A stretch of DNA of 64,000 nt, taken from the NCBI RefSeq assembly GCF_025370935.1, contig NC_133501.1:1891075-1955074 (forward strand), in the 5' to 3' direction. The position numbers were made by a program, and so were the translations under genes. This DNA comes from Choristoneura fumiferana. Lineage: Eukaryota > Arthropoda > Insecta > Lepidoptera > Tortricidae. This document shows, piece by piece, positions 34,567-46,912 of this stretch (positions are counted from its first letter, which is position 1; each line of letters starts with the position of its first letter). Below the pieces are notes generated by a model. It saw nothing but the letters and a program-made list of their open reading frames with translations. It searched no databases and was not told the origin of the DNA.

Positions 34567-35264
34567 AAGTAATTATGTTATCCGACAAAGTACTACGGAA
34601 AAACATTAAGCCATGCCGCAGATGAATGCACGTCAGGGACGGTGACTCAACGGGGTCACGCCGTTTTATCACCTAATTAGTTGTAATTATTGTGTTTTTA
34701 CCCGACTGCCCGATGGAGGGTTATGTTTTTCAAGTGTATATATGTATGTGGGTAGGTATGTGCAGGTCTTTGGTCCTCGCTGCAGCCTAAACGGCTGGAC
34801 GGATTGGAACATATGAGGTATCATTGGATCTGTCATAACTGTCGGAGTGACAGTAGGGTATGTAATATTTCAATATGGCGTCCGCGAAAATAAATATGGC
34901 GGAGGAATAAAAAAAAGGACAGTGTCAGGACAGGACCCCTTACCAAGAATGATTGAGCTGGTTACGATTTAAAGTAGCTCCAGCCTCCTGAGACCCGACG
35001 TAAAATTTCTGTTTTCACAATTTGAACCGAACATCAAGAAAATAAAGTTCAAATTTTTTTTTTTTTATATCCTCAAGCTATATTATCTACTTTGTGTCCT
35101 CAAGTAAGGACCGGGGGACCCAGGAGGCTAGACCACTAGACTTATTTTCTTCCTTTTAGTTTTTAAGGCCGTCGGGTTTTTTGATTATTAAAATTTAATG
35201 TTTTTATCTATATCCTATCGCACTATCCTACAATCCCATCCCATACCTCTAATTTTATTGTTTA
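34567..35264. other. No gene seen
   Basis: AT-rich with a poly-T run at 35056. Nothing recognised. Confidence 0.4.
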
Positions 35265-35337
35265 TAAACGCGAAAGTTTGTATGGATGGATGGAGACGGA
35301 TGTTTGTTATACTCTTTCACGCAAAAACCGCCGATCG

Positions 35338-35766
35338 GAATGAGGGGTATCGCGTATGAATTCGCCACTAGAGGCGCTAGTGTAGCGTGAGGTCTCCAAA
35401 ATGTCAAATCTCATAGTGTTTGGGTGAGCTACGCGGGTTTATTTATAATTAGAATAATTTTGTGAATATTTTGCAATATCTGAAATTAATTATGGCAAAT
35501 ATGCGTTCCGGGGCAATGAATGTCTGTGTTTTGAGACAGTTTTGTCTTTCAGAAACCTTTGTCCTCCCTTTTTTCCGAACAAAGCGGGGACTATGCAACA
35601 CTGTGGCATGCTCGATATTTTTATGGTACGGTTTTAAGGTGTATTAAATATGATTTTAATCTAAACTTTGTTTTCACGCCCGTAATAACAGACTTTGAAA
35701 GCCATACCAAAAAACCTCACGCAACAGTGCGCCATCTAGTGAGCCAAAAAACGATAGCCCTCATTG
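35338..35766 (+). mobile_element. MITE with AATGAGGG ends, copy 2, inserted in another repeat
   Basis: Copy of 23175-23576. Its flanks (GCAAAAACCGCCGATCGG and GCATTAAATTTGGCATACAGG) are the two halves of a dispersed element seen whole at 60020-60080, so the insertion is later. Confidence 0.75.
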
Positions 35767-36419
35767 CATTAAATTTGGCATACAGGTAATATATACCCTG
35801 CATTAACATATAAGCTACTTTTTATTCCGAAATAATGTATGGTTCTTGTGGGATCAAAGAAATTTTAAACTACATACTAATACTGCGCGAGCGAAGCCGC
35901 AGGCAAAACCTAGTTTATACTACTATTATTAAGAGGTGAAGTAAGTTTGTGAGGTTGTACCTAGGGGGTAATCTTTGGATCTACTAAACCGATTTTGATA
36001 AAATTCGGTTTACAGATAGTTTAAGTCCCGCAGAAGAACATAATGATAGTGTTTATCCCGGAAAATAGCATAGTTCCCGTGGGATAGCGATAAATGAAGT
36101 CGCGAATGAGTCGCGGGCCACACCTAGTGAATTATACCTATGTATGTTAGTAGTCTTTAACTTTTAAGGTATCTATTCATTGCATGGGCAGTGTTGCCTC
36201 AAATAAATGGTTTTATAAACCCCCGACGCAAAAAGAATAATAAGTTTGGGGTGTAATAAGTTTGACCGCTATGTGTGTCTGTGTGTGGCACCGTAGCTCT
36301 TAACGGGTGGACCGATTTGAATGCGGTTTTTTTTATTTGAAATCAAGTTTTTTATCAAAATTGGTTTAGCCTTTTTGAGATATTGAAGTTTGAAGTGACA
36401 AAGTCGGGGTTTTCTAACT

Positions 36420-36620
36420 TTTTAGGGTTCCGTAGCCAAAATCGCAAAAACGGAACCCTTATAGTTTCGCCATGTCTGTCAGTCTGTCCGTCCGTCCGCG
36501 GCTTTGCTCAGGGACTATCAATGCAAACTATAACGGCCAAGTTTGCTTTAAAATTATTAGTAGTTTATGAGTTGTAAATAGCAGCCTAAGGTATAAAATA
36601 TACCTAAACTTGAAAGATTC
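36420..36620 (+). repeat. 'Gggttccgt' repeat, truncated copy 3
   Basis: TTTTTAGGGTTCCGTAGCC to the AACTATAACGGCCAAGTTTGC and AGCAGCCTAAGGTATAAAATA blocks. Relatives at 36855-36965 and 37190-37250. Confidence 0.65.
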
Positions 36621-37299
36621 CGTATAAAATACGACATCCTTAGAAAAATATTACTTATTTTTTTCGTAACTTATGCAGCCAAAAATTGCATAGAATTTCA
36701 TTTTGCGGAAAATATTTTAATTATTATTATTACCATGGGACAGAAAGCTAGAAGTGGTGAAAAAGATTGCGATTCCAAGTGTCTTAGAGAATAAGGCCTT
36801 TGTATGCAATATGTTAATTATTTAACTGAAAACCAAAACTCCAACTGTTTTTTTAGGGTTCCGTACCCAAGTGGTAAACACGGAAACCCTATTACTAAGA
36901 CTTCGCTGTCCATCCGTCCGTCCATCCGTCTGTTACCGCTGTACCTCATGGACCGTGATAGTTAGACAGTTTTCAGTGAAAACTTTTCACTTTTCACTAA
37001 ATTTTCACAGATTATCTCTTACCATCAGGAGACCCACTTGCTCGTTTTCCATCCAGTCGAATAATAAAAAAAAACTGTGGCGACTATAACAACAAATACT
37101 AAAACCAGAATAAAATAAATATTTAAGCGGCGCTCCCATACAACAAACGAGATGTTTTTGCCGTTTTTTGCTAATGCCTAATGAATATTGTAAATAAATG
37201 GTACGGAACCCTTCGTGCGTGAGTCCGACTCGCACTTGGCCGGTTTTTTATTAAACGTTGATTAAGTATACCTACTTACAAATCCATACTTATATATTA

Positions 37300-39900
37300 T
37301 AAACTAGCTGTTGCCCGCGGCTTCGCTCGCGTTAAATATGGGGTAACACATTTTAGAATTTAAAAATCAACCTAGATGATCATAATTCGTTAAACTTTGA
37401 ACCCCTGTTTCACATCTTTAGGTCAGGGGTGTAATTCTAGAAAACCCACGTGCTTCTTTTGCCCGCGACTTCGTACCTACGCGGCATAGGATTGTTCCCG
37501 CAGGATAGGAATAAGTGAATTCAAGAGAAAACCACACTGTCCGCGATTGAATTGAAACAGGCTTCTATTATTTCGGGTATCGATTTTTAAAAAGCTTTTA
37601 CTGATAGTTTTTTTATTAATCCGCTCAGTTTTTCCAGAGATTCCCCAAACAACCAAGAAGCAGACAAATTTAAATATTTCCTTTTCCCATGGGAATTTCG
37701 AAAAATCCTTACTTAGTGCACTCCTATGATACTTTATCTACATGTGTGCCAAATTTAGGTCTGTCAGCCTGTCCTGTCACAGTATACTGTTTTACAGGTA
37801 TGGATAAATTTTGTTACGTAATGAGTTGATTGGTTTAGCGTAGGTACTTAATGTGTCCTCCTAACCGTTAAGGAGTTATACCTTCCATCATCAGCTCACC
37901 TGAATAACCAGAAAGAATACAACTAAAGGTCTACCTATACGTGCATATGATGTTTAAAGAAACTTCCTCTAACTCCTAACCGTTAAGGAGTTTAACCTTC
38001 CATCATCAGCTCATCAACATGAGATGATGTCTGTCAGACGCAAATACTTCAATAACTCGAGATAATTATATAAAAAACGTAATGCGTGCCTACAAAATTT
38101 GAGGGTTGCCCTCGATTTCCCTGAGATTCCGTCATCAGATTCTGATTTGGTGACAATGGGACTACCTCAGGAGTAGATATTATTTCGAATAAAAAAATAT
38201 TTAAAAAATCGATCCACAATTGAGCGAGAAATCGGTGAACTAACATAAAAAAATATATATCGGAATGCATAACCTCCTCATTTTTTCGAAGTCGGTTAAA
38301 GAGCTTTTTGCAGCGTACGTGCAGTATAAAATTTTGAATTTTGAAATTTTAGCTTTCTACAACCAGTAAAACGCAAAATCCTGTTTTTTTCCGTTCCCAT
38401 AAAAAAAACGGGAAATGCTCTGTTAATGCTCCCCTACACTCCCCAAGGAACACACTTGCCAAGTTTCAGCTATCTACGACCAGTAAAAAGAAAAATCCCG
38501 TTTTTCCCTGTTCTCGTGTGAATTTTGGACAGGCCTCTCTCAGTGCTCCTCTACATTGCCGAATTTCAGCTTTCTACCAGTAAAACGAAAAGTCCCATTT
38601 TTTCCCTTTCCCGTGAGAATTTCGGCAAATTATCTCTTAATCGTTCCACAATAATACTAATGCTGTTTAATGTAAAATTGCAATAATACTAACGATAAAT
38701 CCTGTTTTTTCCTAAAACCTCCCCAAGGAACCTAAATGCCAAATTTGAGTTTTCTGCGATCAGTAAAACGAAATATCCCGTATTTTCCCGTTCCCGTTGG
38801 AATTTTGGAAAGTCCTCTCTTAACGCTCTTCTACAATCCCCAAGCAACCTACATGCCGAATTTCAGCTTTCTAGGACCATTAAAATGAAAGATCCTGTTT
38901 TTTCCCCTTTCCCGTGGGAGTTTCGGGAAATTATTTATTAATGGTTTTCTTCGCTTCTCAAGCAACTTACATGCCAAATTGCGGCCTTCTGCGACCAGTA
39001 AAACGAAAAATCCCATTTTTCCCGTTCCCGTCAGAACTTCGGGAAATCCTTTTGTAGTGTTCCCCTACACTCCTCAAGGAACCTAAGTATATGCAAAATA
39101 TCAGTTTTCTAGGAACAGTAAAATGAAAAATCGATCCCGTTAAACTGAATATAAATCACGTTTTTTCCTTATCCCGTGGGAATTTCCCAAATTCCTTAAA
39201 ACTTTTTTACTATTATAATCACCTACTTCTATGCCAAATTTGAAGAGTCTAGTTATTATAGTTCATAGAATTCAGTTAAACTGAATATGTAAATCCCGTT
39301 TTTTCCTTATCCCTTGGGAATTTTCAAAAATCCTGAAATCGATGTTTTAATTAATGTAATACCTACTTGTGAATCAAATTTGAAGTCTAGTTATTACAGT
39401 TACTGAGATAGGGTCACTCGGAATCGAATATATAAATCCCGTTTTTTCCCGTTACCGTTAGAATTTCCAAAAATCCTTCCTTAGTGGATGCCTACATTGT
39501 ATAAGGTATCTATGTGCAAAATTTCAAGTCTCTAGGTCCAGTGGTTTGGGCTGTGCGTTGAAATATCAACGATTGCTTTTCGATTGACTTTGTTACCACA
39601 TTACCCCCTTTCAGGGGTTGAATTCTCAAAAAACCTGAAACACGTGTTTACTTATTTGTTGTTAAGAATACTCCTGTGAAGTTTCGAATAAAATAGTCTA
39701 ACTAATCTTGTTTCCCCATACTAATTTTGGACCCCCATTTCACCCCCTTAGAGGGTGAATTTTGAAAAATCCTTTCTTAGTGCACCCCTAGACCTTAAAA
39801 GGAACCTACGTGCTAAATTTGAAATCCCTAGAACCAGTGGTTTGGGCTGTGCGTTGATACATCAGTCAATCACTTTTGCCTTTTATATATATAGATGTGA
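37300..39900. repeat. Long dispersed element with degenerate tandem blocks
   Basis: Opens CTAGCTGTTGCCCGCGGCTTCGC. From about 38340 to 39300, blocks of about 115-120 bp recur: CAGTAAAACGAAAAATCCC, CCCGTTTTTTCC, GTGGGAATTTCGG, then CAAGGAACCTACATGCC. At least seven copies, far diverged. No coding sense. Confidence 0.6.
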
Positions 39901-40139
39901 AAGTGTGTGTGTTTGTATGTGTCCGTCTTTCACGTCGAAACGGAGCGACGGATAGTTTATGGGCCAGAGAGTGACATAGGCTACTTATTATCCCGGAAAA
40001 ATGCACATGATTTTTGGGATAGATATAGTTTATGGGCCAGAGGGAACAGCGAGCGATAACCGAATTCCACGCGGGCGAAGCCGCGGGCTAAAGCTAGTGC
40101 CTTATATAAAAATATATGTAAGTTTTACTAAGGTAGCAA

Positions 40140-40460
40140 AAAGCCGTGGTGGCCTAGTGGTTTGACCTATCGCCTCTCAAGCAGAGGGTCGTGGGTTCAA
40201 ACCCCGGCTCGCACCTCTGAGTTTTTCGAAATTCATGTGCGGAATTACATTTGAAATTTACCACGAGCTTTGCGGTGAAGGAAAAACATCGTGAGGAAAC
40301 CTGCACAAACCTGCGAAGCAATTCAATGGTGCGTGTGAAGTTCCCAATCCGCACTGGGCCCGCGTGGGAACTATGATCCAAGCCCTCTTGTTCTGAGAGG
40401 AGGCCTGTGCCCAGCAGTGGGACGTACCTATATAGGCTGGGATGATGATGATGATGAAGG
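40140..40460 (+). mobile_element. tRNA-derived SINE
   Basis: The head has an A-box-like GTGGCCTAGTGG and a B-box-like GGGTTCAAACCC 45 bp later, as in a tRNA gene promoter. The body has GAAGGAAAAACATCGTGAGG and GAGGAGGCCTGTGCCCAGCAG, and it ends in GATGATGATGATGATGA. A typical lepidopteran SINE. Confidence 0.85.
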
Positions 40461-42045
40461 TAGCAATTCGACTATACTTCTAATCTATCTACACTAGCAA
40501 TTTGTACAAGTATATGTGGTTGTGAGATGCACTCGTCAGTAAATCTTGACATGAGACTAAAGCTGCGCCTGGTTTTTGTTTTGTACTGTTTCGTGATTAG
40601 GGTCGCGTATTTTCAAAATGAATCTCTATGAAAGAAGGTCGCACCAGTATTAAATTATCTAAACTTTTCGTAGGTAAGTAGTTTAACAAGATTATTAGAT
40701 TATTTATTTGTGTTGTCTTCTCACTCATGCGAATATCGTACTGTAGGAACTAGGCTGTATACCCGCTGGCAGGTGGTAAAACTGACCACCTGGCAGGTTA
40801 GATTGACTTTATTATGTATAAGGGTAGGATTTTTATATTGTATGTTTCTAGAATTTTACTTTAAAAACGATTGACAGCGGTATACATGCCGGAGCGCAGA
40901 TTGCTCCCGACAGCCTGAGCGGTCGGAACTATCTATGTAAATGTATTTATTAGTTCTACCAAGTTCTACAATAAATCTGAATCAGCGGAACAATAACCTT
41001 GTTTATTTCATATCAGTTTAAAGTCACGCGCGTAGATCGCCAGTACCTATATAATCTCTTACCAAGTTACAGTCCCCACAGTACACTGAAGTTACTGAAC
41101 AATGGCTACCAATATAATTATCGTTTGCAACCTAAACATTGGCGGGATCATCGATGTGTCGATGGAGCTATACTTTCAAGACGTTGAAAAGTGAAGGTCT
41201 GCCTTAAGTAATTATAGCAATCGCAACCAAATTGCAACACTAGTTTTGACGTGTGGCTACACTTTCCTTGTCTCTTTCTCTTCTACAAAACGACCCGGCC
41301 ATGGACGGACGATATTTTACTTAATCAAGTAATACCTTGTATTGTGTTTTACTAGTCCCTTTACAACTGTTTGAAATACAATATAATGTGATGCAAGAAT
41401 CATAGTGCTTCATTTACACGCCTGTGCCTCTCTCCGTTCCATTCCACTCGACAACAGAAAGTCTATCACAAGAATACGGTATTTGACAACTCCTGATTTT
41501 GCCATATCTTAATATTATTATGAAAATATAGATATACAGATAGTGTTTAGCGAAGAGAAAATTAAAATCGGTTGAATATTGGATTTATAGTGATTTTTTG
41601 AGAAATCTATATACCTGTCTCTTTCTCAAACGCTTTTCTCTATGCAGCAAGTATGGGGGTACTGGCGTATGACGTCACATGCCAGTAGTCTTTCTCTGTC
41701 TAATCTTGAATTTCAAACCTTTATAACTTTGTTATTTGTAAAGGTAGCTTAAAAATTGTTTTTCTATTCGATAACAGGCATTGTGTAGTTTTAATTTATA
41801 AAACATACAAAATAGTCAAATACCGTATTGGTTTGAAAATCTAAACAATAATAATATGCAACATCGCTAAAACATTTTGCTGATGTTCCCTATCGGCTTA
41901 TTTAACCAGTAATATGTCGCATCCTGCAAGTTAAAAGGATAATGGCAATGTGCCAAGATGACCAGCGGAGGCGTTTCAAGGAGACTAAAGTAAGTTAATA
42001 AATATAGATAGTAACAACTCAGTGGTCAACTGCTCATTGGATCAA
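40460..42045. other. No gene recognised
   Basis: Contains an AATAAATCTGAATCAGCGG tail (about 40970) that may be the end of an LTR or LINE. No splice-bounded coding frame found. Confidence 0.4.
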
Positions 42046-42049
42046 GGCA

Positions 42050-42175
42050 CTGGGAGGCTACAACAAAATCTGGAAAGTCGAAGTTCGTATTATACCGTCC
42101 CTCTCACTCTTGTATTAAATAAGTAGCATCAGCGAGACGGCAATACAAAGTTCGAGTTTTGCACTTAAAAGAATA
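42050..42175. mobile_element. Hairpin of the GGGCTACT-CGAAA family, diverged
   Basis: GGGAGGCTACAAC...AAGTCGAAGTTCGTAT at the left pairs roughly with ATACAAAGTTCGAGTTTTGCACTT at the right, with a CACTCTTGTATTAAATAA loop. Confidence 0.55.
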
Positions 42176-42674
42176 AGAATATGTAATTCGCTAATCGCTT
42201 CGTAGTAGGGCTTGATCTTCGTAGGCACATTAATGTAGAGATGGTAGAAGATTCTGTAACAGTGTCAAGATTATTAGTAGAAATACAAGCTGTCTACAAA
42301 TGATCAAAAATGTCATCAAATTCTACAGCCCTTTCATAACAAAACGTGACATGTTTGCAAGCATCATAATCTACTAAAATCCATGAACACACATAAATTA
42401 ACCTTTGTATATTACAAACTTTTACTGTTCGTGGCTTGGCGCCTGGGTGCCTTTGGTTTTAGACGAAGATTTTACTTTATGCACTAGAACATAAATCATT
42501 TTTTGTTGGCTACACTCAGCATTTACATAAGTACCTAGCGATCACTTAGATATGTATTTCAATGTGAAGCTGGTAAGTTTGTAATGGTAAGTAATATGAC
42601 GACCGGGTAGGCGTTCGGCTTGAGGAGGAGGTTGAGGTTGCGATTGCGAATGTTTGTTCTCGGGTCTTGGATGT

Positions 42675-43112
42675 TAATGAATGCTGATTATTACGCAAAT
42701 TACTACATCAGCTTAGAGAATCAATAAGAGAAAAACGAAGAGGCAAATTGAGCAAAGGAATTTTGCTGTTGCACGACAATGCCCCGGTGCACACTACTCG
42801 CACAACAAAGCTGGCCATGTCCAAAAATGGCTTCGCAGAAATCAATCACCCTCCTTCCAGCCCAGACTCTTGCGACTATTTTCTGTTCGGACTCCTGAAG
42901 AAAGATTTGAGGGGACGCAGATTTTTGACGGATGAGGATATGACGTCTGCTGTTAACGAGCATTTTGACGATAAACCGAAAAAAATGGGTTAATGTCACT
43001 ATATGAAAAGTCTACAAGTGCAATTTATTCAATAGAAAAATAAAAATAAAATGATCCTTACTAGTCTTTCTTTCTTAGTTAGGTAGATTACTTTTCAGTC
43101 GCCCCTTGTATA
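42675..43112 (+). pseudogene. Mariner transposase 3' fragment
   Basis: The frame reads L-L-L-H-D-N-A-P-V-H, carrying the second catalytic Asp, then H-P-P-S-S-P-D-S-C-D-Y-F-L-F with the third, then the C-terminal end. Two residues are missing between S-P-D and C-D-Y relative to the usual DD34D spacing. Upstream, Q-L-R-E-S-I-R-E-K-R-R-G-K is the family's usual preceding segment, with a break before it. The first half is gone. It ends TTTTCAGTCGCCCCTTGTATA, probably the 3' terminal repeat. Confidence 0.85.
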
Positions 43113-43189
43113 TCTATATTTATCAGTGTGTGGCCAGAACCGGGATTATATTAAAAACAGAGGTTCTATAGGTCACCAGTAATTGGATC

Positions 43190-44360
43190 ACCATGGATGG
43201 TCCCACTTAATTAAAATGAAAACTTAACTTTTGTTTTTTTTTCTAACAATTTTAATCATAAATTCAATGTTCGCCATCCTGACGAACCTGACTGACGTCG
43301 CCTGTCACGCTACAAATATCAAACATTCTGCTTTACATTGATTTGATTTGTAGCATTCGAACATGGCGGATGTAGACATTATCTAATTTTGCTATTTCTG
43401 TTTCTTTGGCTAGTTGAAGTATAATTTTGATACTGTTTTATGCGGCGATTAACCTTAACAGTGAACAGTGATCACAAAATTCTATATTGCTCTCGTGTCT
43501 GACATTTTTTAATGCGCAAGTTGTCTCCACGTGGTTTCTGAAATTTTACTATCAAGTTGCAAAAACTATAATCACAGTACAACGTCCCTCTCAAGGAGAG
43601 TTTACTTTGACACTGGCGAAATTGTCCTGTTGATTAGGACAGAAAAGCCATATTTTAAAAGAGAAGAAGAAGATGCTTTACATTGCTTGTTAGAATAAAC
43701 TTTAGTGTAATAAAAATAAAACGATTTTTTTTTAAAGTCGCTGAACTAATGTCGTTCAGTTTGTCGAGTACGATCTATGTTTTAATTATTTGCCCGTGTT
43801 ACAGGCCACACCCGGTATATACGTAGTTAGGTATGCTTATCCACTCACATGCTTTAAATTTTGAGTTGAACTCTATTCATTAACAAAATAAGGGCGCGTA
43901 TATCTTGCCGCGGGTGGAAAACCCTAAGAATAGTTTGTACGAAATTTTCCTCCATGTTCAAGATTTTCTTTGTTCTATTTACAAGTGACGCGCAATTTCT
44001 TTGTCAAGCAAACAGACTGGCATTGACGTACTAACTAACATGGACTGGCCTTTAAAAAAAATCCGACAAATTGGGAAGGTTTATAAAGTACAAATGCTTA
44101 TTTAAGTCTTTTGTGTAGGAAAATCTATTATTAGAAAACAATTTCGATAGCTTCGAAAAGCTTGTGAGTGGGTATTAACGGTTAAATTGTGAATTGTAAC
44201 ACACGTTTCTTGGTATTTCAAACACAAATGGTCAATTTTTATTTATTTATTTTATTTTGAAATTTAAGTAGGTATATTATTGTGTTTTTATTATAGAAGT
44301 TAACACAATTTTAAATAGTTTCGTTGTTTCATTTAAAAACGTGTAAAAATTAAGCCGGTA
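43190..44360. other. MITE pieces, no gene
   Basis: Shares the GCCTGTCACGCTACAAATATCAAACATT block (reverse of 47185-47215) and a GTTACAGGCCACACCCGGTAT end (43799) with the 47022-47450 element. Otherwise AT-rich. Confidence 0.5.
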
Positions 44361-44364
44361 AGTT

Positions 44365-44575
44365 TCATTTTTTTTTATTCGACTGGATGGAAAACGAGCA
44401 AGTGGTTCTCCTGATGGTAAGAGATCACCACCGCCCATAAACATCTGCAACGGCCTAAGATGGGATACCTCACGTGCCAGTAATTTCACCGGCTGTCTTA
44501 CTCTCCACGCCGAAACACAACAGTGCAAGCACTGCTGCTTCACGGCAGGATTAGCGAGCAAGATGGTGGTGCAAA
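44365..44575 (-). mobile_element. Retroposon 3' end, copy 3, internally deleted
   Basis: The family tail and body are present, but the stretch between CATAAACATCTGCAAC and GGCCTAAGATGGG is lost. Confidence 0.75.
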
Positions 44576-44874
44576 AAAATGCTAAAATAAATGGAGCACA
44601 GTGATTTGCGGGTCCAAATCGAGCTCCGTTATTTAATCCATAGTTACCTAAATTACCCTAAATTATGATTAATTCTTACCCTCATAGAATACAGTCACAA
44701 GCACCAAAATTACACAACAACAAAGCATAAATAAAATATCTCATTTTTGCGCTGTGCTAGGGCCGGTATAGGACGTGTCAGATATTTTGCACGCTGTGGC
44801 GCATGCAGTTTCCAAAGTCATGGACGTCTTTGCTTTAGTTTGTGTGCTTAGTAAATTTATGATTTTACGCCTGC

Positions 44875-45585
44875 TTTTTAGGGTTCCAAAGCCAAAATGG
44901 CAAAAACGGAACCCTTATAGTTTCGCCATGTCTGTCTGTCTGTCTGTCTGTCCGTCCGCGGCTTTGCTCAGGGACTATCAATGCTAGAAAGCTGTAATTT
45001 TGCACGGATATATATGTAAACTATGCCAACAAAGTGGTATAATAAAAAATTCAATTCAATTCAATTTTAGGGTACCTCCCATAGACGTAAAGTGGGGGTG
45101 TTTTTTTTTCTCATCAAACCCTAGTGTGGGCTATCGTTGGATAGGTATTTTAAAACCATTTTGGTCGGGTCGGGGTTTGCTAAGACGATTTTTCGATTTA
45201 GTGACATCACTAAACATAATTCATAATTTATAATTCATAATTCATACACACGTATGACATATGTTTGCGAAATATTTAACTTTAAAGTGCAAGTTTTCAT
45301 TAAAATCGAGCGTCCCCCCCCCCCTTTAAAATCTAAACCGGTGGGCGGAAAAATTTGAATAAATTCAGGATAGTAGTAATTACATCAAATTTGCAAGGAA
45401 AACTATAACGGCTAAGTTTGCTTAAGAATTATCAGTAGTTTTAGAGTAAATAGCAACCTAACCTAAGGTATAAAATTACCTAAACTTGGAAGATTCCGTA
45501 GAAAATACGAAATACGTAATTTTTTCGTAATAGCTACGGGACCCTATTTCGGGCGTGTCCGACACGCTCTTGGCCGGTTTTTTTT
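44875..45585 (+). repeat. 'Gggttccgt' repeat, longest copy
   Basis: From TTTTTAGGGTTCCAAAGCC to GTGTCCGACACGCTCTTGGCCGGTTTTTT, the same two ends as 51305-51950 on the other strand. It probably shows the full element, about 700 bp. Confidence 0.75.
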
Positions 45586-46320
45586 CTGATCATGTCCATG
45601 CAATGTTTTCCATGGACCCTATAGGCGGTAAGGTCTTCAGATGCCCACGCCTGACACGTCACTAATTGTTTGCAGTGAGGACATTCGTCTTCATTAGCTA
45701 TTGACACCTAGAGCTTTGAGGAGACTGGGGACCGTGGGACCGTTTCCGATACAATAAATACAAAGAATGGAAAGACTGGCGGAGTAAAGGAGGCCTTTGC
45801 CCAGCAGTGGGACTTACTGACTATAAAAAAATACAAACAAACAAATACATCCAAATACACTCTTAAGTACAAACTTTTTTTTTCACTAGCTGTTAACCGC
45901 GACGCCGTCAAAAGAATTCATTTATCTATCTATCTATCTGAGGCTTTCATCAAAATCTGTTGAGTCGTTTTTTGCGTGATACAGAACGAACGTCGAATAA
46001 TCGAATTTGTATGTAAGGTTTGTGTGTGTTTGTTTGTTTGTTACCCTTTCACGCCTAATGGCTGAATGGATGCGATTGAAATTTTTAATCCCGATGTTCC
46101 CACGGAACACGTATTTATTTTAAGCTATGTTTATAAGAATTTGAAATTATACATAAATAAATTAAAATATAAAATAGACAACAAGTGGTTCAGATTGGTT
46201 ACTGGCAAGGAAAATATTATATCTGTGTTAGTGCACTAATATCTTAACATCTAACTTAAAGGTAAACATAATTTGCGTCCGAAACATCAGCAAAACTTAT
46301 CTTCTCTTGATCAGATCATG
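45585..46320. other. Element scraps, no gene
   Basis: Holds a GGAGGCCTTTGCCCAGCAGTGGGACTTACTGACTATAAAAA piece (45790), a CTAGCTGTTAACCGCGACGCCGTC end (45887) and an ATCT microsatellite (45924). Confidence 0.5.
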
Positions 46321-46324
46321 GACA

Positions 46325-46600
46325 AAACGAAATAGGTCCGCCTGGATTGCTACTATCATCTTGCTCGCTAATCCTGCCGTGAAGCAGCAGTGCTTGCACT
46401 GTTGTGTTTCGGCGTGGAGAATAAGACAGCCGGTGAAATTACTGGCACTTGAGGTATCTCATCTTAGGCCTCTAGGTTGGCAACGCATCTGCACTGCAAT
46501 GCCCCTGGTGTTGCGAATGTTTATGGGCGGTGGTCATCTGTTACCATCAGGAGACCCACTTGCTCGTTTGCCATCCAGTCAAATAAAAAAAAATACCATA
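46325..46600 (+). mobile_element. Retroposon 3' end, copy 4, just upstream of DH-PBAN
   Basis: Plus-strand copy ending CCATCCAGTCAAATAAAAAAAAAT, about 185 bp before the DH-PBAN TATA box. Confidence 0.75.
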
Positions 46601-46780
46601 CATTTTCCACTTCTATTATTTATTTATTTATTCCTAAATCTCAAGCCTTACTAAATTAGGTCAATACCAAGCTAATTCAGGACAACACTCCAATATCTGT
46701 TTATCCAAAACAAAACAATAAATACAAGGTCCACGTAACCCGCGTCTCCCCTCTTCATTATCATACGGCAACCGTTTCCC

Positions 46781-46789
46781 TATATAAAA
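46781..46789 (+). promoter_or_regulatory. TATA box of DH-PBAN
   Basis: TATATAAAA lies 46-54 bp before the ATG. Spacing predicts transcription start near 46811, where the sequence reads GTTCAACAG. Confidence 0.7.
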
Positions 46790-46834
46790 CAGGGTAAAAT
46801 CGTCCGTTCAACAGAACTAGAGGATTTGGGCAAG

Positions 46835-46912
46835 ATGGCGGTACAAAAGGAGCTTATACTTTGTTTAGTGGTTTTAAATCCTTTTTTGATGGCGAATGGC
46901 GAAACTTTTAAG
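46835..46912 (+). CDS. DH-PBAN: DH-PBAN exon 1, signal peptide
   Basis: ATG follows a CAAG context. The 26 codons begin M-A-V-Q-K-E, then a hydrophobic core L-I-L-C-L-V-V-L-N-P-F-L-M, with probable cleavage after A-N-G. The donor is AAG|GTAGGT, phase 0. Confidence 0.9.

Noticed and set aside
40145..40215. Possible tRNA gene
   Set aside because: The A- and B-box-like sequences form the head of a SINE with a long body and GATGAT tail; no folded acceptor stem seen.
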